Shown one piece after another: positions 45,356 through 57,488 of a stretch of 64,000 bases of DNA. The stretch is from Scilla litardierei (taxonomy: Eukaryota > Streptophyta > Magnoliopsida > Asparagales > Asparagaceae). Both the position numbers and the translations under genes were made by a program. The stretch covers positions 280,171,043 to 280,235,042 of the forward strand of contig CM061142.1 of assembly GCA_030789695.1 (NCBI GenBank). Reading direction: 5' to 3'. Each line of letters opens with the position of its first letter. The stretch's first letter is position 1. The notes under the pieces are model-generated. The model saw nothing but the letters and a program-made list of their open reading frames with translations. It did no database searches and was not told where the DNA came from.

Positions 45356-47158
45356 TGATCACTCCATATTTTACACCTTTTTTCTGCATGTTTGCATGCC
45401 ATTTTGATCGCTCGAATCGCGCTTTTCACGATTTTTCGGCAATTTGCGATGCTTTTCACGATTTCTTGTTTTTGTCGAATTTCAGGAGATTTCGAGCGAT
45501 TTGGAGTGATTCTGAGATGCACCCACTCCGGAGTGTCACCCGTGACTCCTTCGAGGGGAATTTTGCTATTGGAGAGGAGTGGAAGAAGAAAGAACGTTGT
45601 AGGAGCGACGAGGGAGCAAAAATATGAAGTTTGGGCATTTTCAGCATGTCACTCGGCCGAGTGAAGGAGTCACTCGGCCGACCATCGAGAGCCCGCTCGG
45701 TCGACCAGATCGGACACGCAACAGATTGAGTATCAGCGTGCACTCGGCCGAGCATCGCCAGCCCACTCGGCCGAACCATGGAAACCCCACTTGCCCGAGT
45801 GGCATCAAGACGACGGCAATCAGACGTCCAGACTTACTGTAATTTTACAGTCGATCCCTGAGTTCCGACTCGACCGAGTGAAGAAGTCCCCTCGGCCGAA
45901 GCAAAGAAAGTCACTCGGCCGAGTGACTGCCGAGGAGCCGACCCCCAAAAGTCCGAACTTACTGGAATTTGTCAGGGTTTGTCACTCGGCCGAATGACAT
46001 TTTTCACTCGGCCGAGTGAGCCGCGCTGCCTGTAGCGTAAACTGCGATTCTGAGGCTGCGCAGGGGCATTTTCGTCACAGTTTTTTGGGCGTTTTTTGGG
46101 GGTATTTAACCCCAGTTTATAACCTAGTTTAGAGAGCTTTTTCAGAACTTTTTGCAGCCTTTTTTAGATTACTTTTAGGAGATTAGATTTAGTCCTTTAG
46201 GGGGGAGAGAAAATTGTTATTTTGTTGGATGCTATTGGTTCTTCATTGGTTTGTCTCTCTCTTCATCAAAAACTCCATTTTTATTGATATATTGAATATA
46301 GCCATGAATTCTATTGATTTTATTTGTGAATTTCTATTGAATTTCATTATGAATTGTGAGTAGTTTTATCGTCTTAGGGCGTAGGGATGAACCCTACGAA
46401 CCCTATTTCTAATTTGTGATGAATTGGTGAAATTATTGTTAGAATTGATTAGGGTTAGTTTGGGATTGATATAATACGAATAGTTAGGGATTCATACCGA
46501 TTGGGATTTGCAAGAGATTGGATCCCAACTCGATAGGAAGCCCTAGAAATTCGAATTGGGTTACAATTGGATTTCTCCGGAATAGGTTTGCAAGAGATTG
46601 GACCGAAACTAGGGTTTTCGATTGCAATTCTATACCAATACTCGTTTGCAAGAGATTGGACGGGTAGGAACTATCCCAACCTAGGTCGTAGCTCGAGTTT
46701 GCACGAGAGTGGGCTCGGGATACGATTGAATGATGATGTTGTTCTTCACGCTAGTTTGCCTTGGTTAGGGTTTGCAAGAGATTGGACCCTACCCTAGGTC
46801 TGCTATAGACCGGCAATAGCGCGAGAGCATGAGCTTGGTTCTACATTTAGTTGCAACTAGTTCACCTGAATTTCAAGTCTAGCAATTGTGACACCTACGA
46901 ATCACAATGACGAGATACGGTTTGTAGCGGGGATTCCCTACCCCTATGCGTCTTTATTAATTCGATACTTCTTTTATACAATTGAACGACTGTGACCGCT
47001 TTATAGCGAATATTTCTCGACTTTTCATATAGCCAGGTGGATTGAAGAGGACACTGTCATTTGACCTCCTCGTGTTCGATACCCGCTCGCCGCTACACCG
47101 TGCGCTTGCGGTAAGACTAGCGAGTCGCGTGCCTGGGTGTGCATCCGGGCCCCGACCA
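45356..47158 (+). repeat. ATH-2 3' LTR
   Basis: Partner of 12257-14035. Palindromic array about 45650-46020, TATTTAA 46103-46109, constant-loop hairpins about 46497-46800. Followed by AGACA and then the ATH-1 second-ORF tail. Confidence 0.93.
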
Positions 47159-47163
47159 AGACA

Positions 47164-47749
47164 CTATCCTGCTACTGCACCACATCTCTTGCCCGTTCAT
47201 ATCACACCACAGCCATCCCAGCCATCCCATCCACCTCAGACTTCTCAGACTCATGCTGCTACATCCACCCCCACCCCTCATGTAGATATCTCCACCACCT
47301 CGCTACATGTTTCCATCCCACCCCAGCCATCTCTGGTCCTTGAGGACACCGTCGTAATCACACCCCACATCATCACTATACCACCACCTTTCCCACAGCC
47401 TGAGCCTGGGATTGGGCACATTTCTACCCCTCCACCATCACCCCATACTGACCCCGTGATTCCACACACTTCTCCACCACCCATCGCAGAGTCTGTCGAC
47501 ATTCCATCCCCTTCGCATACTCCCTCACCTCCTCGCACATCTCCACCATATGACGACACCATCATCCTTCTCTCATCATCTTTAGAGGACGACTGGACCA
47601 CTCCATCTCCACCTCCACCTACACCAATAAAGTCTGAGCTTATTCACACCACTCCATCCACACCACACGTTAACACGACAGCTGAGCATTCAGTAGATCC
47701 CGCTATCCCATCCACTCCACCCACTCCAACCACCCCAGCCACCACCTGA
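47164..47749 (+). pseudogene. ATH-1 second ORF, C-terminal tail
   Basis: Resumes the frame cut at 12256. Extremely Pro/Ser/Thr/His-rich (HPPQTSQTHAATSTPTPH and many SPPP motifs) to TGA 47747-47749. An apparent upstream start at 47042 lies in the ATH-2 LTR and is chance. The P/T-rich tail after a heptad segment matches the layout of the ATH-2 and SIR-1 second ORFs. Confidence 0.65.
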
Positions 47750-48818
47750 CGGTGGCTCAACATGACTGGAGCACTCATCTTTGCACTCCCTCACCATCTA
47801 GCCCATGCATTACATAATTGCATTATTTTTGGGTACGTTTTTGTATAGCTTGGGGGAGATGCACCTGGGTCTCCTTCCCTCATTTTATTTGTCCTCACGT
47901 CGATTTTCTATGTTCTTTTTGCGTTGAGGACAACATTTAGTTTAGCTTGGGGGATGAGCTCTTTCGCGCTAAATTTCTATTTTTTCCTTGTTTTTTTTCT
48001 TTTTTTATCATTATTTTCGTTTTTGTTTTCATTTTTCTTTCCTATTTTCCCCTTTTTCTCTCTTTTTCATATGCTTCACATTTATATTCCGTATATGCAT
48101 TCAAAAAGCCAAAAAAATGAAAAAAATAATCAAATAATCCAAAAATATCTACATTCGCATCATGCATCTTGCATCTCTATGCATACATTTGTATATACTT
48201 GCATTCACCTCAAGAATTCTCCGAAAAAGAGTTTTTAAATGCGTAGAATCTCGAATTAAAATTCGTTTTCCGAACTTTTATGCTTGATTTCCGTGATGTC
48301 GACTTGGATATATGAATAGTGTGTAACCTTAGCTTAAATCCCTCGCCATACCCAATCTTTGGCCGTCCTCACAGTCCCTAAGATAGAAGTACTTGAAACC
48401 GACCTAGGTTGACACCTAGGAACCCACTCCATGCATGGACTGTAAAGCCGATAGTTGTGTGTAATGGTTTATAATCTCTCGAGACTTGGATAACTATACA
48501 TCACCTAGTACTGAGGATTGAATCTGCTTAGTACCACATGATTTTCAAAAAAAATTAATATGCACCGATCCCCCAACGAAGCTGAGTAACCGGATCCCCA
48601 CGATAGTAACCGTCGAGGCCTCGCGTCGAAAGGTTTAGCTTGTGGGAGTGTGTATAAATAAGGATTTCACTTGGGTTAAGTTAGTAGGTCCGAGAGGTCC
48701 TTCTTGGCCCGGTGCCCTAAGGTCGTCTGATCTGGGAGTCACCGACCCAACCCTCCTTGCACAACCCAATTGGAAATCCTTAAAAATATATAATAAAAAA
48801 TTTTGTATACAGAAAAAT

Positions 48819-48879
<61 letters not shown>

Positions 48880-49318
48880 GCATGAATAAAACTTGGCGAT
48901 TTCTTGAATCAAGGAACGGTGTCGTGTCGTGTCGTGAGCGTCACTTTCTCGATCGACCAATGTCACATTATCTTGTACTTATCCCCTCTTCAACCGTTGT
49001 ATAGTTTAGGTTCCTACACTTTCAATCTAAGGACGGGTTAGAGAAAATGCCTTAGAATGTGAGTATGGCCATCGTCTAGTGTATTGCTTGGCGATTTGAG
49101 TAGGGATGACATTCTAGGAACGTATTCTTATCGACTAAAAGATTTCGAAGCATTTGGATTTCTCGAATTCGGATTTTCAGTTCGTCCACGTATATAATAT
49201 CAAATTTTTGAAAATTCTCGAAGTATCATTGCATCACTCGCATGTTGATTGCATTCATCCAATCTAAGCTCTGTCTTGTCTTCCTCGAGGACAAGGAAGA
49301 GTTTAGCTTGGGGGATTT
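47750..49318 (+). other. ATH-1 3' noncoding region
   Basis: AGCTTGGGGGAGA at about 47848, AGCTTGGGGGATG at about 47944 and AGCTTGGGGGATTT at about 49305 next to the LTR. T-rich and A-rich stretches and a TG microsatellite lie between. CCTCGAGGACAAG precedes the last tract. Confidence 0.7.
48823..48877 (+). repeat. (TG)27 microsatellite
   Basis: A 55-base uninterrupted TG run inside the ATH-1 3' region. ORFs of alternating Thr-His or Cys-Val across it are artefacts. Confidence 0.97.
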
Positions 49319-49415
49319 TGATGAGTGTTTATTATACACAGTTTTTCTCTCTTTTTCATGCACGTTTTACATCGTTCTATTCTCCATTCCACCCTGTTTT
49401 TCCTGTTTTGTCTTC
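49319..49415 (+). repeat. ATH-1 3' LTR, first fragment
   Basis: TGATGAGTGT follows the polypurine tract at 49319. The LTR is cut after 97 bases by GYP-4 and resumes at 61968. The last five bases, TCTTC (49411-49415), are the left copy of the GYP-4 target duplication. Confidence 0.88.
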
Positions 49416-50298
49416 TGTAACGACCGCTTTCCGGTCGTACGTATTTGAGTGCGGGTATTCGTATTTGGCTTTTATTGTTGTTTTTCCGTAGCTCAAGCGC
49501 GTGACCGGATCCCGTTTTCACGACACTCTCAGAAGCACGATTGCCTCGATATTTGGTTTACAATTTTTGGATGTCCGGGGGCGTAGTTGTATATATTATT
49601 ATTAGTATTATTATTATTATTGTATTTACTATTATTTGTTACTCTTTTAATTCAACTTTAAACTATTAAATCCTAACAACCCGTACGTCCTGTACAAATA
49701 GGCCCTTCAATTTAAAATGTTCCAAACAATTTTTCCAGTAACCCACTTTCTTTTACATCCTAACTTAACGGTATCATATCCAAACCATCCTCTTATCTCT
49801 CCCCACGTCTCAGCCCCACTCCCCCACGTTCCCACCTCCCCTCTAACCTATCTCCCTACAATAAGCAGTGGCAGGCCTACACATCTCATCCCATCACACA
49901 GCAAGAATCCAGTACTTTTTTTTAAACAAAGAAACCTCTCCCCTAGGCTCTTTCATGCTTTTCCTTTCTCCAATCAAATCGCATGAACCCAGGCTTAAGC
50001 CCTCACGTGCTGGGACTACTTGAGACCCGTACATTTTGGACCCAACATTTTAGGGATTGCTAAATCCACCGAATATCCGGCGCAGAGATGGACTGTATAC
50101 CAAAATTAGAAAGAAAAATAAACTTTTAAGTCAAATCTCAGCCTCCTCTCTTTCAATTCACTTCCATATTTAGAATTGTGTCACCTCCTCGCACCGAACA
50201 GCAGGTGCATAAAGTCTTGGCCACATTTTAAACCCGACTGTTCTTATATAAGTAAACCCTAAGGCCACCTGTAGCTTCACGTACTCCTGCACCCTACT

Positions 50299-50306
50299 TA
50301 TATATA
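50299..50306 (+). promoter_or_regulatory. GYP-4 LTR TATA box
   Basis: TATATATATTAA about 880 bases into the LTR, followed by a C-rich leader (50340-50985) that looks coding in composition but has no conserved frame. A GTAAGA splice-donor-like site lies at about 50988. Confidence 0.4.
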
Positions 50307-51378
50307 TTAAAACATAGGGGCTCTCATATCTCTCTCACCCAAGAAATACACGCGCCGCCGCCCCTATTATATTCTCTCGCAGCAAACGTCGCACGCAGCC
50401 TCCCCCACTCATCTCCGACTTCCTCCCTCGCCTACACCGGCCTCGACGCAATCCCCGACCTGACCCCCTCTCTCGGATCCCAGGCGCCGCCAACCTCCGG
50501 TACCCTGCCGTGGTATCGCCGGAACTCCCGCCAGGCGCTGGCAACTTAACAGCGCCCCCCGACGCGTCAGCAGGCCCACCGCCCCTCCGACCCAGGTGCA
50601 CGCCATTTCATTGCCTCTCCGCAACTCCAGCCCAGTCCACCGCGCCCTCTCCGTTCATCTCCGTCCCGTACACCCGTTTTCCTCCTCCGAGACCCGAACT
50701 CAGCCGCCCAGCTCATCTCCGACCTTCGAACCACAGCGACCCCTCTCCCTTCATCACCGGTGTCTCCTCCCCGTTCTCCGGTGACCTCGCACCGCCCATC
50801 CTCCGCTCGAAGCCACCAAGCACCGCCAGTCGCCGCTGAAACACCGAGCAGCCCTACCCTTCCTCCTCCCACGACGCACGCCAGGCAGTCCCCCTCGTGC
50901 GCACGGAACGCCGCTCCCAGCTGCAACTGCCACTTGCTCCGACATCACGCAGCCGTTTGCACCATGCAAGGAAGCGACCATAACGGGTAAGACATCGATG
51001 TTAGTCTAAATGTTATATAAAAATAGATGTAGGTTATGTTTCATGCCTGAACAGAGGCCATGCAAGGTTAATTGTATGCAGTAACCTATTTTTAAGGAAC
51101 AGTGCGAATTATCATCTTCATTTTTAGTAATACATTATATAAGGTTGAATATTAAAAAGTTAGAATAGTTTAGCCTTGCAACATGGGTGTAGATGAATTG
51201 CTTGTAACAAAGTTAGTGTTACACAGTTAGTTAATGCGTGTTAGCCACAGGGCCGGCCCTGGCCCAGGGCAAACGGGGCAGCCGCCCAGGGCCCCAAGGC
51301 CCGAGGGGCCCAACAATTTTTTTTAATTTGGCAACATTTCATTGATTTCAACTCTTCCTGTTGGGGCCCGAACAGTAA

Positions 51379-51626
51379 TGTAAAGAGATAACACCATCTC
51401 CTCTTTCCAAGGGACGCATTGGTTCCCTAACAGACACAACGGTTGGCATCCCAAGGAATGCAACCGTTCATTACCCAAGAGACACCCATTGATATCCCAA
51501 GAGTCATACCTGTTGGCATTCCAACAGTCACTATGTAATCTATATAAACCCATTGAGGCTAATGAAAATATTGTTGGTTTCTCTTATTTCTCTCTCCGAT
51601 CGTATATCTCCTTCTATATTTCTTCA
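51379..51626 (+). repeat. COP-3 5' LTR
   Basis: Contains CTATATAAACCC, a TATA box, near 51541. Highly similar to 55913-56165 apart from a few substitutions and short indels. Confidence 0.93.
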
Positions 51627-51638
51627 TGGTATCAGAGC
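51627..51638 (+). promoter_or_regulatory. COP-3 primer binding site (initiator tRNA-Met)
   Basis: TGGTATCAGAGC immediately after the 5' LTR. Confidence 0.92.
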
Positions 51639-51675
51639 ATCCTCCCTAACCGGTCGTCCCCTTCGTCGGTATCCA

Positions 51676-54600
51676 ATGGAACCGATCTCTCCCAACCTTA
51701 AGTTCTCATCTCCAAATTTCCAAATCTCATTACCACCCGCCTTGACTCCACCAACTACATTCTCTGGAAGTCTCAAGTCACCGGCGTTCTCAACGCTCAT
51801 GGCTTCCTTGGGTATGTCGACGGAACTCTATCCTCCCCTTCTCCCACTATACCAGATCCTCACTCCACCACCACTGAACCTCTTCCTCCTATCCCAAATC
51901 CAAAGTTTCAAGAGTGGTTGATCACTGATCAGAACCTCTGTATTTGTCTTCAAGCAACACTTACCACCTCCGCCCTTGGTATTATTCTCGGTGTAACGTC
52001 CTCTCGTATTCTCTGGACGAAATTGGAGCAACGTTACGCCATTCTTTCCGAAGGTCACATTGAACTTCTCCAAGACAAACTCAACAACCTCACCATGGAA
52101 AACGAATCCATGACAGCCTATTTGGACCGTGCAAAGAACATTTACGATCAACTACAAATGGCTGGTCCCGATACTGTCACCACCCGACAAGTTCTCCGAC
52201 AGACGCTTCACGGTCTTCCCTCTACTTATAATTCCTTCCGTGTTATGGCTCGCAATCGCGGGATACCATACACGGTGGAAGAACTTTGGAGTAGCCTTAT
52301 TGCTGAAGAAGCTAATATGTTGTTGCAACGTCACGCACCATCTTCCGTGATGTTACCAACCTCCGGGACAACTCTCGTTCCGGATAACACTTCTGCTCTC
52401 TTCACCAACTACAGCCATCGGGACAACCGCTCAAGACAGTATCGCTCCTACTCGGGACATGTCCCGAGTAATCGTGGCGGTCGTGGACGTGTGGCATCTC
52501 ATTTGAGTCAATCTCGCCCTCCATTACTCCCTACTCCAGGCAGATCCCCAGCACAAACCGGGAGATCTAGGCGTCGTATCCCTACCGATCCGACTGGTTG
52601 CCCTATTCCATGCCAAGTATGTGGGAAACCAAATCATCACACACTTGATTGCTTCTGGATTCATGAGCATGTCCACAAACCAGAAGCGCATGTCTCTCAA
52701 AGCACTCCCTTTGCGGCGAAAAACTGGTTTCTTGACACTAGGGCCACTGACCACATCACTTCTACTGTGGGACATCTTGAGTCCTCGACTCCTTACACTG
52801 GTAATAAAAGGATCACTGTTGGTACTGGGGTTTCTGCTCCTATTGCCAACATTGGCTCCTCTTCTATCCCCTCTCTTCGGTCTCCTTTACTTCTTCCTGA
52901 CATTCTCCATGCTCCTGAGTTTTCCAAAAACCTACTCTCAGTTTACAAATTCACCAAAGATAACAACTGTTTCATTAAATTCTTCTCTACTGGTTTTATT
53001 GTTCAGGACATAGACACCGGTCAAATTCTTCTCCACGGACCGAGTAGAAATGGACTCTATCCACTTCATTCAGAACCCGTCTCTTTCTTTGCATCTTCTT
53101 CCTCGGGTGATCTTTGGCACATCAGACTTGGTCATCCAGCTTCTCCTGTTGTCTCAAAGATCGCCTCCGGTATATCTGTCAAGCTGTCTCCCCTGAAGTC
53201 TTGTTCTCATTGCTCTATGAGCAAGAGTCATAAACTCACATTCCCTCTGTCTGAATCAAGATCCAAAACTCCACTTGCTTTAATTCATTCTGATGTATGG
53301 GGCCCTGCTCCTATTCAATCGATAAAGGGATATAGATTCTATGTTATATTCATTGATGATTTCTCTCGATATACTTGGCTCTATCCTCTTTATCACAAAT
53401 CCGATGTGTTTGCTGCTTTTCAGTCTTTTCAAATCATGGCTGAACGACAGTTCAACACCAAAATCAAAATTTTTCGTTCTGACGGCGGGGGCGAGTTTGT
53501 CAACAACCAGTTTTCTTCCCTATTTCATCGCCTTGGTATTATACACCAAACATCTGCACCATACACTCCAGAACAAAATGGTGTCGCAGAACGAAAACAC
53601 CGACATATAATCGAAACAACACTTGCTTTACTTCTAACTGCTTCCATGCCCAAACAACATTGGCCAGATGCAGCAAAGACGGCCGTATATCTGATCAACC
53701 GTCTACCATCCTCTACTCAGCAGAACAAGTCTCCTCTTGAGATTCTACATCATCGGCTCCCAGATTATAAGTGGATGCGCACATTTGGTTGTCTTTGTTT
53801 TCCCTGCCTTCGACCTTATGCGGGTGACAAACTTGAGCCACGATCTCAACCATGCGTCTTCCTTGGTTATCCGGACAATATGAAGGCCTACAAATGCATG
53901 GAGCTAAAAACCAGACGCATCTACCTCACCCGGCATGTTCAATTTGAAGAACAGACTTTTCCCTACTTCCAACCAGGCACGAGTCCTCCCGGAACCTCCT
54001 ATCCCCAGACGAGTCCTCCTGAGCCCTCTCCTCCCGGACCATCATGTCCCGAGACTTCTCCGAGACATCCATGTCCCGATGCCTTTCCCGACACTCCTTT
54101 CTCTCCCGCATCCGCTTCCCCAATAGCTACCCCTACTCCCAATACACCCCATCTCACTCCTCTTATTCCCAGGCAACCTCTCCCACATCTCATAGCCCAT
54201 CAAACACCGACAACCCATCCTACAGCCTACCTCCCCGATACACCTCCTCCCACTCCACCTCCAACGAGTTCTCATCCGCCTGCCCCTCTTCCCACTCATC
54301 CCATGACTACCCGCTCTATGGTTGGCACTTTCCTCCCTCGCCAACCTCTTAATCTCCATGCTGCTATCACATCTGAGAAACCTCTCTCCTTTAAAGAAGC
54401 TTCCAAACATCCCCACTGGATCGCTGCCATGCAATCTGAATTTGATGCCCTCACCCGTCAACAGACTTGGGATCTGGTTGTCCCCCCTCTAAATCCAACA
54501 TCATCGGCTGCAAGTGGGTATACAAAATCAAGCGGGACGCCCTGGGGTCTATTGCTCGCTACAAGGCCCGGTTGGTTGCCAAGGGCTTCCACCAAAAGGA

Positions 54601-56008
54601 AGGACTTGACTATGCTCAAACATTCAGTCTTGTGGCCAAACATGGCTCCATCCGCCTTCTGATTGCACTCGCTCTTCACTTCGATTGGCTTGTCAAACAG
54701 CTCGATGTCTCCAATGCCTTTCTACATGGTAATATTGAAGAGGACCTCTACATGGAGCAGCCAGCGGGCTTTATTGATCCTTCCTTCCCTCACCACGTCT
54801 GCAAACTCCGGAAGGCCTTGTATGGCCTCAAACAGGCACCAAGACAATGGTACGCCTGTTTTTCAACCTTCATTCGTCTCCATGGCTTCATTCCCAGCAT
54901 CGCCGACTCCTCCCTCTTCATCCGGCACTACAGTGGTCAGACTACAGTGATCTTACTCTATGTGGATGATATTCTCATCATTGGATCCTCTTCCTCGTAT
55001 ATCCCTCAATTCATCACCTTATTATCTCGAGAATTCTCCCTTAAAGACCTTGGCGACCTCTCCTACTTCTTGGGTCTGGAAATACAACGACACCGTCATG
55101 GTAGCTTCGTCCACCAAACTAAGTATACTAAAGACCTCCTTCAACGCGCGGGACTTGCCAATTGCAAACCTGCCCGAACTCCTGTCTCGGCTAAGCTGTC
55201 CCATGTTCACCCGGATCCTCCTCTCTCAGATGGTTCTTACTACCGCAGCATTGTTGGCGCCCTTCAGTATCTCACACTGACCCGTCCAGATATTGCGTTT
55301 GCCGTCAATCGGGTCTGTCAGTTTCTTCACAGTCCATGCGAATCTCATCTCACTACTGCCAAACGTATTCTGCGGTATCTCCAATCTACTCCGACTCATG
55401 GCATCCTCCTTCGCCCCAGTCCGCTGTCACTTGTTGCTTTTTCTGATGCTGACTGGGCTGGTGATCCCACTGATCGACGTTCTATCAGTGGTTTCTGCGT
55501 TTTCCTTGGCCGAAACCCACTCACTTGGAGCGCTAAGAAGCAGTCCTCCATCTCTCATAGCTCCACAGAGTCTGAATATCGCTCGTTGTCCTTGACTGCT
55601 AAGGACATCATTTGGCTCCAACTTCTCCTGACAGATCTGAAGATTCCTCTCCAGGATACCCCTCTTCTCTGGTGTGACAACAAGTCGGCTCTTTCGTTAT
55701 CATCCAATCCGGTCTTTCACTCTCGAACGAAGCACTTCGCTATCGACTACCACTTCATTCGTGAGCAAGTCACCTCCAACAATATTCGTGTTCGACACAT
55801 ATCCACCGAGGATAATCCTGCTGACATCTTCACAAAGAGCCTCCCGACTCCGCGGTTCGAACTTCTCCGGGACAAACTATTCGCCATCTCTGCCGCTCAG
55901 TTTGCAGGGGCGTGTAAAGAGATAACACCATTTCCTCTTCCCAAGGGACGCATTGGTTCCCCAACAGACACAACGATTGGCATCCCAAGGAATGCTACCG
56001 TTCATTAA
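51676..56008 (+). pseudogene. gag-pol: COP-3 gag-pol polyprotein with two frameshifts
   Basis: ATG at 51676. One base is missing near 51706, after which gag continues in another frame (LDSTNYILWKSQV) without a stop until after 54470. CCHC knuckle CQVCGKPNHHTLDC at about 52612. The protease site reads DTRAT where DTGAT/DTGAS is expected, a likely inactivating change. Integrase shows SDVWGP, RSDGGGEF and NGVAERKH. A long P/S/T-rich linker (53950-54310) follows. A second frameshift in a C-run near 54480 precedes RT (QLDVSNAFLHG, YVDDILIIG) and RNase H (FSDADWAGDPTDRRS, SSTESEYRS). The frame runs into the 3' LTR. Confidence 0.92.
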
Positions 56009-56165
56009 CCAAGAGACACCCATTGATATCCCAAGAGTCATACCTGTTGGCATTCCAACAGTCACTATGTAATCTATATAAACCCATTGAGGCTAATGAA
56101 AATATTGTCGGTTTCTCTTATCTCTCTCTCTCCGATCGTATATCTCCTTCTTCTATATTTCTTCA
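55913..56165 (+). repeat. COP-3 3' LTR
   Basis: Partner of 51379-51626; ends TTCTTCA at 56165, followed by HAT-1 sequence. Confidence 0.93.
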
Positions 56166-56432
56166 ACCGACACCTCAAATCTTCAGTCTTCCCGTCTTCC
56201 ACATTCATTTCTCTCCACAGTAACCGATGGTCCGACGTGGCGACGCCTCGAGTTCTCAATTGTCCACAGTAATCGAAGAACGGAAGAAGCAAAGTATTAA
56301 AAATTTTAAGGTAGACTTTCACCCATATCATTTTCCCTATCCTATTTTCAAAAATTATCATCGGCTGATTCAGTGATTCTTCTTCACTCTTCACTCTTCA
56401 GTTCTTCCGGGCTTAACTATTAATAATACGGA

Positions 56433-56706
56433 ATGGCGGAAACCAGTGAGGCACACTCGAGGACGATGGATGAAAAACTAGTGGTCGTCAGAGTGAAGAG
56501 GAAGTCGAACCAAAACAGAGTCGATGCCTTCTGTGAGTTTGCTCGCTCTATCAATTTTATTTATGTTTCCATCTTTTCTGGTTTTTTCCTAGAAATTGTC
56601 TTTTGACGGATTAATTGGGCTCTAGGGTTGGAGATCAGTGAAAGGCCATCGAAACGGAAATTATTGGACATTGATGCCCTATCGATTTCAGAATCTTCTG
56701 GAAAAG
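56433..56706 (+). pseudogene. Captured 5' end of an IWR1/RDM4-like gene, two exons
   Basis: Exon 1 is 56433-56532 (ATG, 33 codons plus one base) with donor GTGAGT. The intron is 56533-56625, ending CTCTAG. Exon 2 is 56626-56706, followed by a GTTTGA donor. The spliced frame is open with no stops. Key pieces are VVVRVKRK in exon 1, DAF and WLEISERP meeting exactly at the splice, and LSISESSGK at the end of exon 2. These match my memory of the N-terminus of plant RDM4/DMS4 (IWR1 family), which assists RNA polymerase II and V assembly or import and RNA-directed DNA methylation. No later exons are found. The correct splice sites argue for capture from genomic DNA, not from mRNA. Confidence 0.68.
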
Positions 56707-57488
56707 GTTTGACTTGCTTGAAATTTGGGAGAATTTGGAATTATAAGCGATTTTGATTTTTAAAGGTGAGATATTTTGACAGTTTACTATGATCAAAATC
56801 TTTTGAGGTGTTTTCACCTTTTCACAAAAAAAAGTTGAAATTGATAATAGGTTTTTTGCTCGTGTGCCTGTGTGCATTTCTATCTGAAAAGAGCCATAGT
56901 TGAAATTGGGTTGTTTTAAACAAATTGTATAATTTATATGATATATGTTGAAATTTGGAAGAGGTAGTGGGTTTTCGTATTTGGGTTCTGTGCTCTTTGG
57001 CGCAGTCGGAGGGTGTGCAGTTGGACCTGATATCTCCCATTCCATGTTGTAGAAAGATGCTATTTTGGTTTTTTTCATGTGTGAACTTTTCTCCTTAAAA
57101 AACTTAAATTGCTCTTTCATGTTTACTTTAATGTGGCTTTGGAATTTATCATTTAGCTACGCACGGTACATTGGTAGACTAAGCTATTTGGGCCAATTAT
57201 TATGAGTTGTGATTGCATGGATATTAAAACCGATCATCCTCTACTCTCTTTTTTTAAACTTTTTTTTGCTGCATTAAGCATGTCTGTTGCAAGAGTACAA
57301 TTGTATGCAAGGGTATACGTGACTTTACATTTAGGGATTGGTACACAAAAATTTTAGTATTTCAATTTTAAAAAAAAATTGTATTGAAAGGGCCCAAATT
57401 TTTACTCGCACTGGGCCCCAATATCTTCAGAACCGGCCCTGGTTAGCCATATAAACTGTATCTATATATAACTAATATAGGTTAGTAC

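Larger units (their letters stand above)
12257..47158 (+). mobile_element. ATH-2: Athila-type RT-less retrotransposon with nested SIR-2
   Basis: LTRs are 12257-14035 and 45356-47158, starting TGATCACTCC and ending CCCCGACCA. Flanks are GGACA (12252-12256) and AGACA (47159-47163), a 5-bp target duplication with one mismatch. Internal parts are an Asp-type PBS, gag-protease split by SIR-2, an internal palindromic array with TATA, a second ORF and a 3' region. There is no RT, RNase H or integrase between the protease and the second ORF. It sits inside the second ORF of ATH-1. Confidence 0.93.
51379..56165 (+). mobile_element. COP-3: short-LTR Ty1/copia retrotransposon
   Basis: LTRs 51379-51626 (248 bp) and 55913-56165 (253 bp) start TGTAAAGAG and end TTCTTCA. 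PBS TGGTATCAGAGC directly follows; TTTGCAGGGGCG precedes the 3' LTR. About 4.8 kb with a single gag-pol. The flanks AGTAA and ACCGA do not match, so no target duplication is visible. The size and gag style (YILWKSQVTGVL) resemble RE1/Ale-type elements. It lies inside HAT-1. Confidence 0.92.
51248..57441 (+). mobile_element. HAT-1: non-autonomous hAT transposon carrying a host gene fragment
   Basis: The left end CAGGGCCGGCCCTGG and the right end ...AACCGGCCCTG form a short terminal inverted repeat (CAGGGCCGG). It is flanked by a perfect 8-bp duplication, GTTAGCCA (51240-51247 and 57442-57449), the hAT signature. Without COP-3 it is about 1.4 kb. No hAT transposase is seen. Between 56230 and 56710 it holds sequence resembling the start of an IWR1/RDM4-family gene, so it appears to have captured host DNA. 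Confidence 0.85.

Noticed and set aside
48635..49004. ORFs of 75-120 codons over the TG run
   Set aside because: They are Thr-His or Cys-Val translations of a microsatellite, with no conservation outside the repeat.
50335..50990. Several overlapping GC-rich ORFs on both strands that look like exons
   Set aside because: They lie in the C-rich leader of the GYP-4 LTR, are open in many frames by composition, and show no motif I recognise.
51248..51300. CAGGGCCGGCCCTG as another regulatory palindrome
   Set aside because: It is the terminal inverted repeat of HAT-1, matched at 57431-57441 and bounded by an 8-bp duplication, and it is not repeated as an array.
56433..56706. The RDM4-like exons as a resident host gene disrupted by COP-3
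   Set aside because: They lie within the HAT-1 termini, only the first two exons are present, and no continuation is found in the window.
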